Assembly (NCBI RefSeq): GCF_009807005.1
Contig: NZ_WUBR01000001.1
Location: 930,001-994,000 of the forward strand
Direction of reading: 5' to 3'
DNA: 64,000 nt
Origin: Aurantiacibacter rhizosphaerae
GTDB lineage: Bacteria; Pseudomonadota; Alphaproteobacteria; Sphingomonadales; Sphingomonadaceae
This document shows positions 17,899 through 26,494 of the stretch, piece by piece. Both the position numbers and the translations under genes were made by a program. Every line of letters begins with the position of its first letter. Position 1 is the first letter of the stretch. Below the pieces are notes generated by a model. The model made no database searches. It was not told the DNA's origin and was given only the letters and a program-made list of their open reading frames with translations.

Positions 17899-19106
17899 GC
17901 TGACAAATACTCGCGGGCCTTGGCGAGGATCGCGTTGGCGAAAGCCTCGTCGTTGAAGTGGGCATCCTCGACATGCAGATCGACATTGTCCGGCATCACG
18001 CTCTCCACATAGTCGGCGAAGGGGCGGGGCATGTCGGGATCGTGGATGTGTCCGTCCGGGCTGTCATGGTTGGAGAAACCGCCCAGCGGGATGTAGAAGC
18101 TGACGGGGCCATTCGCCTCGGCAAACATGCCCGCCAGGTGATCGGCCAGGGCTCTCAGCTCCGGCATTTCCGTGCGCACTGCTGTCAGCGCGGGGTTGTG
18201 CTTGTGATAGCGTTTGCCGGGGTACTGCTTCTCGGCTTCCTCCAGCGGGCCTGCGATCATGAAATCGGCGTTGCCGGGGGCGAAGATCGTCGGGATGCCT
18301 TTTTGTAAGGCTGCCTTGCCGCGATCAGGGCCGCCATTGGCCAGGCCGTTCTGCAGGTGATCGCCGATTTCTGTCACCGACAGGTCCAGCACCAGCGCAA
18401 CGTCCTTGTCCGCCGCGATGGAATCCAGCGTCGGTCCGCCCGCGCCGGAGGAGTGGAACACCATCACCTCGCAGCCGTCTGCCTCCAGCGCCTCGCGAAT
18501 GGGGCGCACGGTCTTTTCGGTGGTGGAAAGCATGGTCATCAGCACCAGCGGCTTTCCTGAGCCTGCTTCGGGCGAATAGCCCTTGGCCATTCCGGCAACC
18601 GCGTTTGCGGCATTGCGAAACACTTCGCGGGCAATCGTGTTCAGCCCCGAAATATCGGTGACCGAATTCATGATAGCGATGTCCTTCACGCCGATGTACG
18701 GCGCCACGAAACCGGATGCCATGGTGGAGACGATCATCTTGGGCAGGCCGTAAGGCAGGGCCTGCATCACGAAGCCCGCGAGCCCTGTACCCATCGAACC
18801 GCCCACGGCGATCACGCCCGACAGGCCCTGTTCCTGATTGGTCTGCACGGCCAGTTTGGTCGCGCCCTCTATCATCACCGCCTGGCACTTGCCCTCGTGG
18901 CCCAGCGCGCGGACTTCCTCAATGGTATGGCCGCCAGCCTCGGCAACCTGCATCGGCGTGATCTCGGCACCTTCGACATAGCGGCGGATACTGCAATCGA
19001 GGTGGATCACCTCGCACTCGTTTGCTTCCAGCACATCGCGAATGAAGGCAGCTTCCTGCTGTTTTGAATCGTTAGTGACGATCATCATCACTTTGGGCTT
19101 CGACAT
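17895..19106 (-). CDS. Tm-1-like ATP-binding domain protein (UPF0261)
   Basis: The product is 403 residues and resembles the UPF0261/Tm-1 N-terminal domain family (the fold of the tomato virus-resistance protein Tm-1). Visible blocks are MMIVTNDSKQQEAAFIRD, a Gly-rich IAVGGSMGTGLAGFVMQALP nucleotide-binding-like loop, KMIVSTMASGFVAPYIGVKDIAIMNSVTD, FHSSGAGGPTLDSIA, and SFYIPLGGFSNHDSPDGHIHDP near the C-terminus. Bacterial members are often paired with a TIM-barrel partner (phosphoenolpyruvate hydrolase-like); no such partner is present here. GAGGAC precedes its ATG. It is the first gene of the leftward carboxylase operon and faces the iclR gene. Its biochemical role is unknown. Confidence 0.85.
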   Translation of the reverse strand: MSKPKVMMIVTNDSKQQEAAFIRDVLEANECEVIHLDCSIRRYVEGAEITPMQVAEAGGHTIEEVRALGHEGKCQAVMIEGATKLAVQTNQEQGLSGVIAVGGSMGTGLAGFVMQALPYGLPKMIVSTMASGFVAPYIGVKDIAIMNSVTDISGLNTIAREVFRNAANAVAGMAKGYSPEAGSGKPLVLMTMLSTTEKTVRPIREALEADGCEVMVFHSSGAGGPTLDSIAADKDVALVLDLSVTEIGDHLQNGLANGGPDRGKAALQKGIPTIFAPGNADFMIAGPLEEAEKQYPGKRYHKHNPALTAVRTEMPELRALADHLAGMFAEANGPVSFYIPLGGFSNHDSPDGHIHDPDMPRPFADYVESVMPDNVDLHVEDAHFNDEAFANAILAKAREYLSA

Positions 19107-19177
19107 TGTTCAGGTCCTCTCGGGGGTGGCTCCAATCGCGTGGAACTTCTGCTGCGCAAAAGACCAAATTTTTTGAT

Positions 19178-19218
19178 TTGACAAAATGACCATCTCGATA
19201 CTATTTCACCTAGTGAAA
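19178..19218 (+). promoter_or_regulatory. iclR promoter with overlapping IclR-type operator (TTTCAC-CTA-GTGAAA)
   Basis: TTGACA at 19178-19183 is followed about 15-17 bases later by TACTAT/CTATTT, a plausible -10. A perfect interrupted palindrome, TTTCAC-CTA-GTGAAA, lies at 19204-19218 just before the iclR ribosome site. The same half-sites recur at 20053-20067. The layout predicts autoregulation and control of the divergent carboxylase operon. Confidence 0.65.
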
Positions 19219-19232
19219 CTGGAGGGTTTCTT

Positions 19233-20027
19233 ATGGCCGAGGTGAAAACGATCCGCGCGGTGGAGCGGGCGCTGGAAGTGATAGGTGCCATCCGCGCCCG
19301 GCGGGGCATGAGTTTGAAGGAACTTCACCAAGGCACCGGCCTGCCCAAGGCGACCCTGCTGCGCATTCTGAAAACCCTGTCCGAAGGCGGCATGGTGTGG
19401 CAGCGCATGGCCGATGGCGCCTATGTGGCGGGCGCGCTGAAATTTACCGGCCAGCCGCCTGATATTACGGACAAGTTGGCGGAAATCGCTTCCCCCTTTC
19501 TCGCCGATCTCAGCAAGCGCGTGATGTGGCCCTCGGTCATCGCGGTGCCGCGAATGGATTATATTCAGGTGATCGAGACGAATGGCCCCATAGTGCGGCT
19601 TGATTCCGCCGTGCTGGGCCCGGTTGGCCTGAAACTCAGCTATTTGCACACGGCGACAGGCCGGGCCTATCTGGCGGCTTGCAGCGCGATGGAGCGGGAG
19701 GCGATTATCGAACGTATTCGGCCAGCAGAGCCGGACCCCGCGGGCGAAAAGGCGCTGGAAGCGATTGTGAAGCAGACGCGGGAGCAAGGCTATTCCGCGC
19801 GCGATCCGCTGCATCACTGGCCAGATCGCAGCTTCGAACTGGTTCGGGAAGACGGCAGGCGATCGCTGGCGGTTCCCGTCTACTCCGCCGGGCAGCCTAT
19901 CGCCTCGCTCAACCTCACCTGGCCCAGCGCCCGCACGACGCTGGCCGAAGTGGTGGATCTTCACTTGGCAACCATGAAGGCCACGGCATCCATCATCGGC
20001 CGCCGGCTGGACGAGGTTCTGGCCTGA
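19233..20027 (+). CDS. IclR-family transcriptional regulator
   Basis: A 264-residue IclR-type regulator with GGAGG upstream of the ATG. The N-terminal winged helix covers about residues 5-75 (AVERALEVIGAIRARRGMSL, then the recognition region GLPKATLLRILKTLSEGGMV). The effector-binding domain follows from about 85 (SPFLADLSKRVMWPSVIAVP, LSYLHTATGRAYLAAC, GYSARDPLHHWPDRSF, LAVPVYSAGQPIASLNLTWP). IclR proteins commonly control aromatic and organic-acid catabolism and bind small acids. The gene sits between two divergent catabolic operons, and an identical palindrome is present on both its flanks, so it very likely controls both. An effector derived from the substrate of the flavocytochrome or carboxylase is a reasonable guess. 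Confidence 0.92.
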   Translation: MAEVKTIRAVERALEVIGAIRARRGMSLKELHQGTGLPKATLLRILKTLSEGGMVWQRMADGAYVAGALKFTGQPPDITDKLAEIASPFLADLSKRVMWPSVIAVPRMDYIQVIETNGPIVRLDSAVLGPVGLKLSYLHTATGRAYLAACSAMEREAIIERIRPAEPDPAGEKALEAIVKQTREQGYSARDPLHHWPDRSFELVREDGRRSLAVPVYSAGQPIASLNLTWPSARTTLAEVVDLHLATMKATASIIGRRLDEVLA

Positions 20028-20052
20028 TCAGGACGCCTCGCGGCAACGCGAA

Positions 20053-20067
20053 TTTCACGCTGTGAAA
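20053..20067. promoter_or_regulatory. Second IclR-type operator (TTTCAC-GCT-GTGAAA)
   Basis: The half-sites are identical to those at 19204-19218 with a different 3-bp spacer. It lies 26 bases after the iclR stop and about 100 bases before the TonB receptor start, i.e. at the promoter of the receptor/flavocytochrome operon. Confidence 0.65.
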
Positions 20068-20169
20068 CATGCGGCCAGAGGCGATTTTCAATATCGACAG
20101 ATTGTCTCATTCCAAAGGGCATAAGAAATTAGCTCGCGCCACAAGCGGGCAGCCTTTGGGAGAAGAAGA

Positions 20170-22827
20170 ATGCGTACGAATTTCGTGCACCTGTGCGGCA
20201 CGGCCATGGCCCTTGCCATTTCCGTTCCGGCGGTCGCCCAGGATAATGACGGCACCCAGCAACAAGATGCGGAGGCACCGGCCCGGCAGGGCGGGATCAG
20301 CACCATCGTGGTGACTGCGCAGAAGCGCGCGGAAAATGTGCAGGATGTGCCCATCGCAATCTCCGCATTCGGCGGTGAACAACTGCAGGATCGCGCCGTT
20401 GGCGAAGTCAGCGAGCTGGCGGCGCTTGCACCCAACGTCTCGCTCGATTCCAGCGTGCCTTTCTCCGGCTCCACCGCCGTTCTGGCCGCCTATATTCGCG
20501 GCATCGGCTCGGATGACTTTGCTTTCAACATCGATCCGGGCGTCGGCATTTATGTGGACGGCGTCTATCTCGCGCGTTCGGTGGGCGCGAACCAGGATCT
20601 GCTGGATGTGGAGCGTATCGAGATCCTGAAAGGCCCGCAGGGCACGCTGTTCGGGCGCAACACCATCGGCGGCGCGATCTCCATCGTCACCCGCGATCCG
20701 GCCGACGAATTCCGGTTTCGCGGCGATGTGACGGTTGGCAGCTACAACCGGATGCAGGCGCGCGGATCAATGGACATTCCGCTGTCCGACAACCTGTTCT
20801 CCTCCGTCACCTTCAACATCTCCAGCCGCGATGGGTTCGTGGAGCGGGTGCCATTTCCTGACGATCGGCGGGTGAACACGCCGTCCTTCACGTCCTATGC
20901 GGCGGTGGGTTACGATTCTCCCGATACGGAGGGCGCGCAGGACAACCGCACCATTCGTGGCAAGCTGCTGTACGATCCCGGCAGCAGCTTCCGCATCACG
21001 TTGAACGGCGATTACACTTATTCCACCGGCGGTGCGGCTAGCACGCTGTTGCTGGCAACAGATTTCGTGCCGGGCCCATTCGCGCCGCCGCCCGGTGCCT
21101 CCATCCCCGGCACGGCCTTCGATCCCACGCAAACCCAGGGCGTGCTGTTCGCAGGCGTCTACAATTTCTGCATCGGCTCCACCCCGCAGGAGATTGCGGC
21201 GCGCAATGCCACGGCGCTGTGTGCGGGCACCGGCACGCAGTTCCCCTCGCAGGCCTTCGGCACGATCACCACGCCCGTTACACGGCTGCCCAGCTTCGCC
21301 AGCGTGAATGTGGACGGCAATCCCGACAACGATCGCATCCCCTACGATAACCGCTTCCTCAGCCCGGATATCGATCAAAGCTATGCCACCGGAAACAACT
21401 TCTCCAAGCTGAAGAACTGGGGTGTCGGCGCCGTCATCGATCTGGATATCACGCCCGATATCGCCCTGAAATCCATCACCGCCTATCGCAAGCAATCCTG
21501 GCAGAGCGGCGCCGACCTGGATGGCTCTCCCATCAATTCGCTGCAGGTGTCTTTCGACCAGCGCCAGTGGCAGTTGAGCGAGGAATTGCAGCTGACAGGC
21601 ACGCTGCTGGACGACAGCCTGAACTTCGTCGTCGGCGCATATTACTTCAAGGAAAAGGGCTCCTTGCGCGATTACGTGACGTTCGCGGAAGGCCTGTTGC
21701 AGGTGGACGGGCCCAACAGCCTGGAGACGGAGAACTACGCCTTCTTCGGCCAGATCGATTACCGGCCGATCGAGCTCATCGGCATCACGCTGGGCGGTCG
21801 CTACACGCATGAGGACAAGCAGTTCGAGGGCGGGCAGCAGGATCTTAACGGCTTCAACTATCGCCTGTTCGGCTGCGCCGATGCCAATGGCAATATCACG
21901 CCCGATGCACAGGCTGGCTTTGCCCCTCCGGGTGTGACGTGCCAGCAGGCACTGTCCTACCCCGATCCCACCAACCCGATCCGCGTTTATCCGCCGGGTC
22001 TGAACGAGCTGACGTTCAACAACTTCAGCCCCAAGGTCGGCGTGCAGCTGTATCCGGCAGACGACATCATGCTCTACGGATCATGGTCCAAGGGATACAA
22101 GACCGGCGGCTGGACCACGCGCTTCACCAACCCGCAATTGCAGGCGCAAAGCTATGAGCCGGAAGAGGCGGAAACCTGGGAAGTCGGCATCAAGTCCACG
22201 CTGCTGGACCGCCGCCTGCAGATCAACGCCGCCGCCTTCACCACCGATTACAGCGATATCCAGCTGAACTTCCAGAACGGCACGTCGCCCACCATCGGCA
22301 ATGTCGGCGATGCGCGGATCAAGGGCTTCGAACTGGAAACGGTCAGCCAGCCGGTTGACTGGTTCACGCTCAACGCCTCGGTAGGTTATATCGATGCGAC
22401 CTACACTGCGCTCGATCCGCTGGTGTCGTTGCCGTCGGTCAGTGGGCCGAACCCGTTGCAGGCGGGTGCCGTGATTGGCGCTCCGCTGCCCAAGACGCCG
22501 AAATGGCAGTTCAACATCTCTCCGAAGCTGGAGTTCGATCTGGGCAATGGCGGGCAGGTTACCATCATCGGCGATTATTCGCATGCCTCCACGGTCTACA
22601 ACGACGTGGCGCGCACCTTCCTGCTGACGCGCGGACCAACCGATATCGTGAATGGCAGCATCACCTACGATTCGCCCGATCGCCTCTGGTCGGTCAGCGT
22701 GGGCGGCAACAATATCCTCGACGAACGCTACATCACCACGGGCCAGAACAACGCGGCGGGCGGTTCCATCTTCGGAACCTACAACCGCCCGGCGACGTGG
22801 TATGTCCGCCTCGGGGTCGATATTTGA
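20170..22827 (+). CDS. TonB-dependent outer-membrane receptor
   Basis: An 885-residue receptor. GGAGAAGAAGA precedes the ATG and the signal peptide ends SVPAVAQ. The TonB box region is STIVVTAQKRAENVQDVPIAIS, a classic sphingomonad form, followed by the plug (YIRGIGSDDFAFNIDPGVGIYVDGVYLAR, then RIEILKGPQGTLFGRNTIGGAI). The barrel runs to a C-terminal LGVDI. It opens the rightward operon with the cytochrome c, flavoprotein, MBL-fold and SDR genes and has an IclR-type palindrome upstream. It most likely imports the substrate that those enzymes oxidise. A strong hairpin separates it from the enzyme genes, which may uncouple their mRNA levels. Confidence 0.94.
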   Translation: MRTNFVHLCGTAMALAISVPAVAQDNDGTQQQDAEAPARQGGISTIVVTAQKRAENVQDVPIAISAFGGEQLQDRAVGEVSELAALAPNVSLDSSVPFSGSTAVLAAYIRGIGSDDFAFNIDPGVGIYVDGVYLARSVGANQDLLDVERIEILKGPQGTLFGRNTIGGAISIVTRDPADEFRFRGDVTVGSYNRMQARGSMDIPLSDNLFSSVTFNISSRDGFVERVPFPDDRRVNTPSFTSYAAVGYDSPDTEGAQDNRTIRGKLLYDPGSSFRITLNGDYTYSTGGAASTLLLATDFVPGPFAPPPGASIPGTAFDPTQTQGVLFAGVYNFCIGSTPQEIAARNATALCAGTGTQFPSQAFGTITTPVTRLPSFASVNVDGNPDNDRIPYDNRFLSPDIDQSYATGNNFSKLKNWGVGAVIDLDITPDIALKSITAYRKQSWQSGADLDGSPINSLQVSFDQRQWQLSEELQLTGTLLDDSLNFVVGAYYFKEKGSLRDYVTFAEGLLQVDGPNSLETENYAFFGQIDYRPIELIGITLGGRYTHEDKQFEGGQQDLNGFNYRLFGCADANGNITPDAQAGFAPPGVTCQQALSYPDPTNPIRVYPPGLNELTFNNFSPKVGVQLYPADDIMLYGSWSKGYKTGGWTTRFTNPQLQAQSYEPEEAETWEVGIKSTLLDRRLQINAAAFTTDYSDIQLNFQNGTSPTIGNVGDARIKGFELETVSQPVDWFTLNASVGYIDATYTALDPLVSLPSVSGPNPLQAGAVIGAPLPKTPKWQFNISPKLEFDLGNGGQVTIIGDYSHASTVYNDVARTFLLTRGPTDIVNGSITYDSPDRLWSVSVGGNNILDERYITTGQNNAAGGSIFGTYNRPATWYVRLGVDI

Positions 22828-22851
22828 CAATGTGACAAATATGATATCTTT

Positions 22852-22886
22852 TGCCGGGACAGCGAAGAGATTCGCAAGTCCCGGCA
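22852..22886. promoter_or_regulatory. Strong intercistronic hairpin
   Basis: TGCCGGGAC (22852-22860) pairs perfectly with GTCCCGGCA (22878-22886), and inside it GCGAA pairs with TTCGC around a GAGA tetraloop. It has no T-run, so an mRNA-processing or stability element is more likely than a terminator. It stands between the receptor stop and the cytochrome c gene. Confidence 0.55.
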
Positions 22887-22906
22887 GAGGACAAGGAGAG
22901 GCCAGA

Positions 22907-23233
22907 ATGATTTTCAGATTTATTGCGCTCAGCGCTGTGGGCAGCCTGTGCCTCGGGGGGGTCGCGCTGGCGTCCGCTCAGGAAGCAGAAGAGGCCACAC
23001 CGCGTGCGCCCGAGCAGGTTTACGCAGAGACATGCGGCTATTGCCACGGGGTAAATGTCGGCCCGATCATCCGCGGTCGCAATCTGCCGCCGGTTATCAC
23101 CAAAAGCTTCGTGCGCATGGGTCCCAACTCCATGCCCGCCTTCCGCCAGACGGAAATCACAGACGAGGAGCTGGACGCCCTCGCAACATGGCTTGAGCAA
23201 AGCGAAGCTGACCCTGAGGAGCGTGGACAATGA
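22907..23233 (+). CDS. Small c-type cytochrome, subunit of a flavocytochrome
   Basis: This 108-residue protein begins at the ATG at 22907 behind AAGGAGAG. A Sec signal peptide (FIALSAVGSLCLGGVALASAQ) is followed by one heme site, CGYCH (residues about 44-48), and a downstream Met (MGPNSMPAF) that can be the sixth ligand. Size and position match the cytochrome subunit of p-cresol methylhydroxylase or eugenol hydroxylase, which takes electrons from the flavoprotein. Its stop overlaps the flavoprotein start by 4 bases, strongly implying a complex of the two products in the periplasm. In P. putida PCMH the cytochrome is the smaller partner of about 80 residues after processing, as here. Confidence 0.9.
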   Translation: MIFRFIALSAVGSLCLGGVALASAQEAEEATPRAPEQVYAETCGYCHGVNVGPIIRGRNLPPVITKSFVRMGPNSMPAFRQTEITDEELDALATWLEQSEADPEERGQ

Positions 23234-24840
23234 GCGGTTTGGACAGGCGCACCCTGCTGGGCGCGGCAGGCGCGATCGGCGCAGCGGCAGGCTTTGCCCG
23301 CACCGTGAACGCGCAAATGGCCGATGGCCAGACAGCGGCGGACGTGGATGCATTCATGCGGGAAATGCAGTCCATCGTGGGCGAGGACTGGGCATTCTGG
23401 AACGCAGAAGCCCTGCGCCCCTACGACAAGGCCTATATTCCCGAACCCAGTGACCAGTTGCATCCCGTGGGCGCGGTGGCTCCGCGCACGGTGGAAGAAG
23501 TGCAGGCCATCGTGGCGGCGGCCAATCGCCATCGCCAGCCGATCTGGCCGATCTCCACCGGCAAGAACATGGGATATGGCACCGCAGTACCGGCAACGCC
23601 GGGGCAGGTGGTGCTGGACTTGAAACGGATGAACCGCATCCTTGAGGTGGACCCCGATCTGGGCACAGCCCTGGTGGAACCCGGCGTCACCTATCAGCAG
23701 CTGAAAGATTACCTCGAAGAGAACAACATCCCGTTGTGGATCGATGTGCCCACCGTTGGCCCGCTGGCCTCGCCGGTTGGCAATACGCTGGATCGCGGCG
23801 TGGGCTACACCCCCTATGGGGAGCATTTCTTCTTCCAGTGCGGCATGGAAGTTGTGCTGCCCGATGGGCAGGTGATGCGCACCGGCATGGGCTCCATCAA
23901 GGGGTCCACCGCTTGGCAGTCCTTCAAATGGGGTTACGGGCCTTCCGTCGATGGCCTGTTCACGCAGTCCAACTATGGCATCGTCACCAAGATGGGCATG
24001 TGGCTGATGCCGGAGCCGCCGGCCTACAAGCCCTTCATGATCCGCCATCCCAATATGGAGGACGTGCCCGCCATTATCGAGGCGATGCGCCCGCTGCGCG
24101 TGTCCAACCTGATTGCCAATTGCAATCTGATGATGAGCGCGTCCTACCAGCTATCCATGTTCCAGCGGCGTGATAGCGTGGTGCCCAATGGTGCCCCGCT
24201 GGACGATGCATCGGTGAAGCGCGCCGCGCAGGCCAATGGGCTGGGCATGTGGAACACCTATTTCGCGCTCTACGGCACGGATGAAACCGTCGCCGCGATC
24301 GAACCGATCGTGCGGCAGGTGCTGACCGCCAGTGGCGGCGAAGTGCTGACCGAGCACGAGATGGGCGACAACCCTTGGTTTCACCATCACGCCACATTGA
24401 TGAAGGGCGGCCTCAATCTCGACGAGATCGGCATGGCCCGCTGGCGCGGCAACGGTGGCGGCCTAGCCTGGTTCGCCCCCGTGGCTGCCGCAAAGGGCGC
24501 GGAGGCCGAGCGCCAGACCGTCCTCGCGCGCGAGATACTGGACAAGCACGGCTTCGATTACACCGCCGCATACGCCATCGGCTGGCGCGATCTGCACCAC
24601 ATCATCGCACTGCTGTTCGATCGCAGCGATGCAGAGGAGGAGCGCCGCGCAGACACTTGTTATCGCGAAATGGTGACCCGTTTCGGAAAGCAGGGCTGGG
24701 CCAGCTATCGCACCGGGGTCAACACCATGGACCTCGTGGCGCAGCAATACGGCGCCGTGAACCGCGAATTCAACGCCAAGATCAAGCAGGCGCTTGATCC
24801 CAATCACATCATCGCACCAGGAAAGTCGGGGATCGCATGA
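23230..24840 (+). CDS. FAD-linked oxidase of the vanillyl-alcohol oxidase/p-cresol methylhydroxylase family
   Basis: This 536-residue flavoenzyme has an N-terminal twin-arginine signal (LDRRTLLGAAGAIGAAAG), implying export after cofactor loading. The PCMH-type FAD domain spans about residues 75-260, with PISTGKNMGYGTA, VEPGVTYQQLKDYL and VPTVGPLASPVGNTLDRGVG, blocks typical of the family. The cap domain follows, and the C-terminus carries YRTGVNTMD and DPNHIIAPGKSGI. Family members oxidise 4-alkylphenols (p-cresol, 4-ethylphenol, eugenol, vanillyl alcohol) by forming a quinone methide. The adjacent cytochrome c makes a dehydrogenase/hydroxylase more likely than an H2O2-forming oxidase. The exact substrate and the covalent FAD residue cannot be settled by eye. 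Confidence 0.92.
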   Translation: MSGLDRRTLLGAAGAIGAAAGFARTVNAQMADGQTAADVDAFMREMQSIVGEDWAFWNAEALRPYDKAYIPEPSDQLHPVGAVAPRTVEEVQAIVAAANRHRQPIWPISTGKNMGYGTAVPATPGQVVLDLKRMNRILEVDPDLGTALVEPGVTYQQLKDYLEENNIPLWIDVPTVGPLASPVGNTLDRGVGYTPYGEHFFFQCGMEVVLPDGQVMRTGMGSIKGSTAWQSFKWGYGPSVDGLFTQSNYGIVTKMGMWLMPEPPAYKPFMIRHPNMEDVPAIIEAMRPLRVSNLIANCNLMMSASYQLSMFQRRDSVVPNGAPLDDASVKRAAQANGLGMWNTYFALYGTDETVAAIEPIVRQVLTASGGEVLTEHEMGDNPWFHHHATLMKGGLNLDEIGMARWRGNGGGLAWFAPVAAAKGAEAERQTVLAREILDKHGFDYTAAYAIGWRDLHHIIALLFDRSDAEEERRADTCYREMVTRFGKQGWASYRTGVNTMDLVAQQYGAVNREFNAKIKQALDPNHIIAPGKSGIA

Positions 24841-25742
24841 AGGGATTGATTACAACAACTATCGCCGCAGCCCTGGCCTTCTCGGCCAGTGCCGCATGGG
24901 CGGATGATCACACCCAGGCGCGCACGCCGCTGTCCTACGAGGTCATCCCGACATCCGAACTGAGCCTGCACGCCAACATGGTGCTGGTATCGGGAGAGAC
25001 CGATGCCGTGCTGATCGATGTGCCTTTCTCCCGCGCCGATGCCTACCGCGTGGTTGCGCAGATTCTCGACAGCGGGAAAACGCTGAAAGCGGTGCTGGTA
25101 ACGCATGACCATCCCGATCACTTCTTCGGGCTGGACGTGTTGCAGGATGCCTTCCCGGATGCCGAGCTTCTGGCAGGGCAGGTGGTGGTGACGGACATGG
25201 TCCGCACCGTGCCCATCAAGTTCGAACGCTGGGGCCCGATGCTGGGCGCGAATGCGCCGGTGCGCCCTGTGGTGCCCGAACCGGTGGAGGGCGATGCCTA
25301 CATGCTGGAAGGCCATCCGCTGCAGATCATCGGTCCGATGCAGGGCGACCATGTTCGATCCACAGTAATCTGGGACGAGGAAACACGCACGCTGGTGGCG
25401 GGCGATGTGATCTATAACGGCATGTATGTCTGGCTGGGAGAGCACACGCCCGATCGCTACGCCGACTGGATCGCCGCGCTGGACAGGCTGGAGGCGATGA
25501 AGCCCAACCGCGTGATCGCAGGGCACACCTCACCGGGCCGCACCAACGACAATGCCGGCATCAAGTGGACGCGCGACTACATCGCTTTCATGGGAGAGGC
25601 CGCGCCGCGGGCTGAAAACTCTGTCGAGCTTCAGAACATGGTTCGCGCCCAATTCCCCGGCGCGACCGATGTTCTGGAATGCTTCCTCCTGTGCATTTCC
25701 ACGCAAGTGGCAACTGGCGAAATCGAACCGTGGGACGAATGA
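24837..25742 (+). CDS. Secreted metallo-beta-lactamase-fold hydrolase
   Basis: This is a 301-residue protein with a Sec signal (MKGLITTTIAAALAFSASAAWA) and the MBL metal motif HDHPDH at about residue 94. A further metal ligand candidate is the Asp in TLVAGDVIY and a C-terminal His in RVIAGHTSPG. The start overlaps the flavoprotein stop by 4 bases. It is thus an extracytoplasmic metal hydrolase made together with a Tat-exported flavocytochrome. In related clusters such proteins are annotated as hydroxyacylglutathione-hydrolase-like, but lactone or ester cleavage would be as consistent. Two Cys residues near the C-terminus (CFLLC) are unusual. Confidence 0.85.
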   Translation: MKGLITTTIAAALAFSASAAWADDHTQARTPLSYEVIPTSELSLHANMVLVSGETDAVLIDVPFSRADAYRVVAQILDSGKTLKAVLVTHDHPDHFFGLDVLQDAFPDAELLAGQVVVTDMVRTVPIKFERWGPMLGANAPVRPVVPEPVEGDAYMLEGHPLQIIGPMQGDHVRSTVIWDEETRTLVAGDVIYNGMYVWLGEHTPDRYADWIAALDRLEAMKPNRVIAGHTSPGRTNDNAGIKWTRDYIAFMGEAAPRAENSVELQNMVRAQFPGATDVLECFLLCISTQVATGEIEPWDE

Positions 25743-26494
25743 TGATGCGATATGAAAACAAGGTTGTTCTGGTAACCGGCGGCGCCACCGGCATTGGCCG
25801 CGCAACATGCCAGGCATTCGCCCGCGAAGGCGCTGCCGTGATGATCGGAGACCTGAACGACGACGCTGGCGACACCGCCGAAATGATCCGCAGCGAAGGT
25901 GGCCGCGCCGTATATCGCAAGGCCGACGTGCGCGACAGCCAGGCGATGAGCGATCTGGTGGCGCAATGCGTGGATGAGTTCGGCGGACTGCATGCGGCAT
26001 TCAACAATGCCGGCGTCCTGCCGCCGCCCGTGCCATTTCACGAGGTGCCGGAGAAGGATCTGGACCTCATCATGGACGTGGACCTGAAGGGCGTGTTCTT
26101 CGCCATGCAGGCGCAGGTTCGCCATTTCCTTGAGAATGGCGGCGGGGCCATCGTCAACACCGCCTCTGTCGCAGGCAAGGTGGCCGATCCCAACATGTCA
26201 GCCTATGTCGCGGCAAAGCACGCCGTTGTCGGGCTGACGAAGGCCGTGGCGATCGAATATGCACAGCAGGGTATCCGCGTGAACTGCATCGGCCCCGGCC
26301 TTGTGGCCACGCCGATGACGCAGGCCTGGCTGGATTCGCCGGAATTTCGCGAGATGTTCTTCCAGCACAACGTCATCGGCCGCGCAGCCCAGCCGGAAGA
26401 GATTGCAGGCACGGTGCTGCACCTGTGCTCTGACGAGGCGAGCTTTACCAACGGGTCCTTCTTCGTGATGGACGGCGGGCAGACCTCCCACTGA
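25739..26494 (+). CDS. Short-chain dehydrogenase/reductase
   Basis: A classical SDR of 251 residues. Of three consecutive ATG codons at 25739, 25742 and 25745 the first overlaps the upstream stop. The NAD(P)-binding motif is VTGGATGIGRA (TGxxxGxG), followed by NNAG, the catalytic Ser in NTASVAG, and YVAAK (Y-x-x-x-K). The Asp in MIGDLND after beta-2 favours NAD. The C-terminus has the usual F-x-x-G-S-F-F-V-M-D-G-G-Q. It is the last gene of the receptor/flavocytochrome operon and probably oxidises an alcohol or reduces a ketone made from the product. It is cytoplasmic, so the product of the periplasmic steps must cross the inner membrane by a transporter not encoded in this operon. Confidence 0.92.
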   Translation: MMMRYENKVVLVTGGATGIGRATCQAFAREGAAVMIGDLNDDAGDTAEMIRSEGGRAVYRKADVRDSQAMSDLVAQCVDEFGGLHAAFNNAGVLPPPVPFHEVPEKDLDLIMDVDLKGVFFAMQAQVRHFLENGGGAIVNTASVAGKVADPNMSAYVAAKHAVVGLTKAVAIEYAQQGIRVNCIGPGLVATPMTQAWLDSPEFREMFFQHNVIGRAAQPEEIAGTVLHLCSDEASFTNGSFFVMDGGQTSH

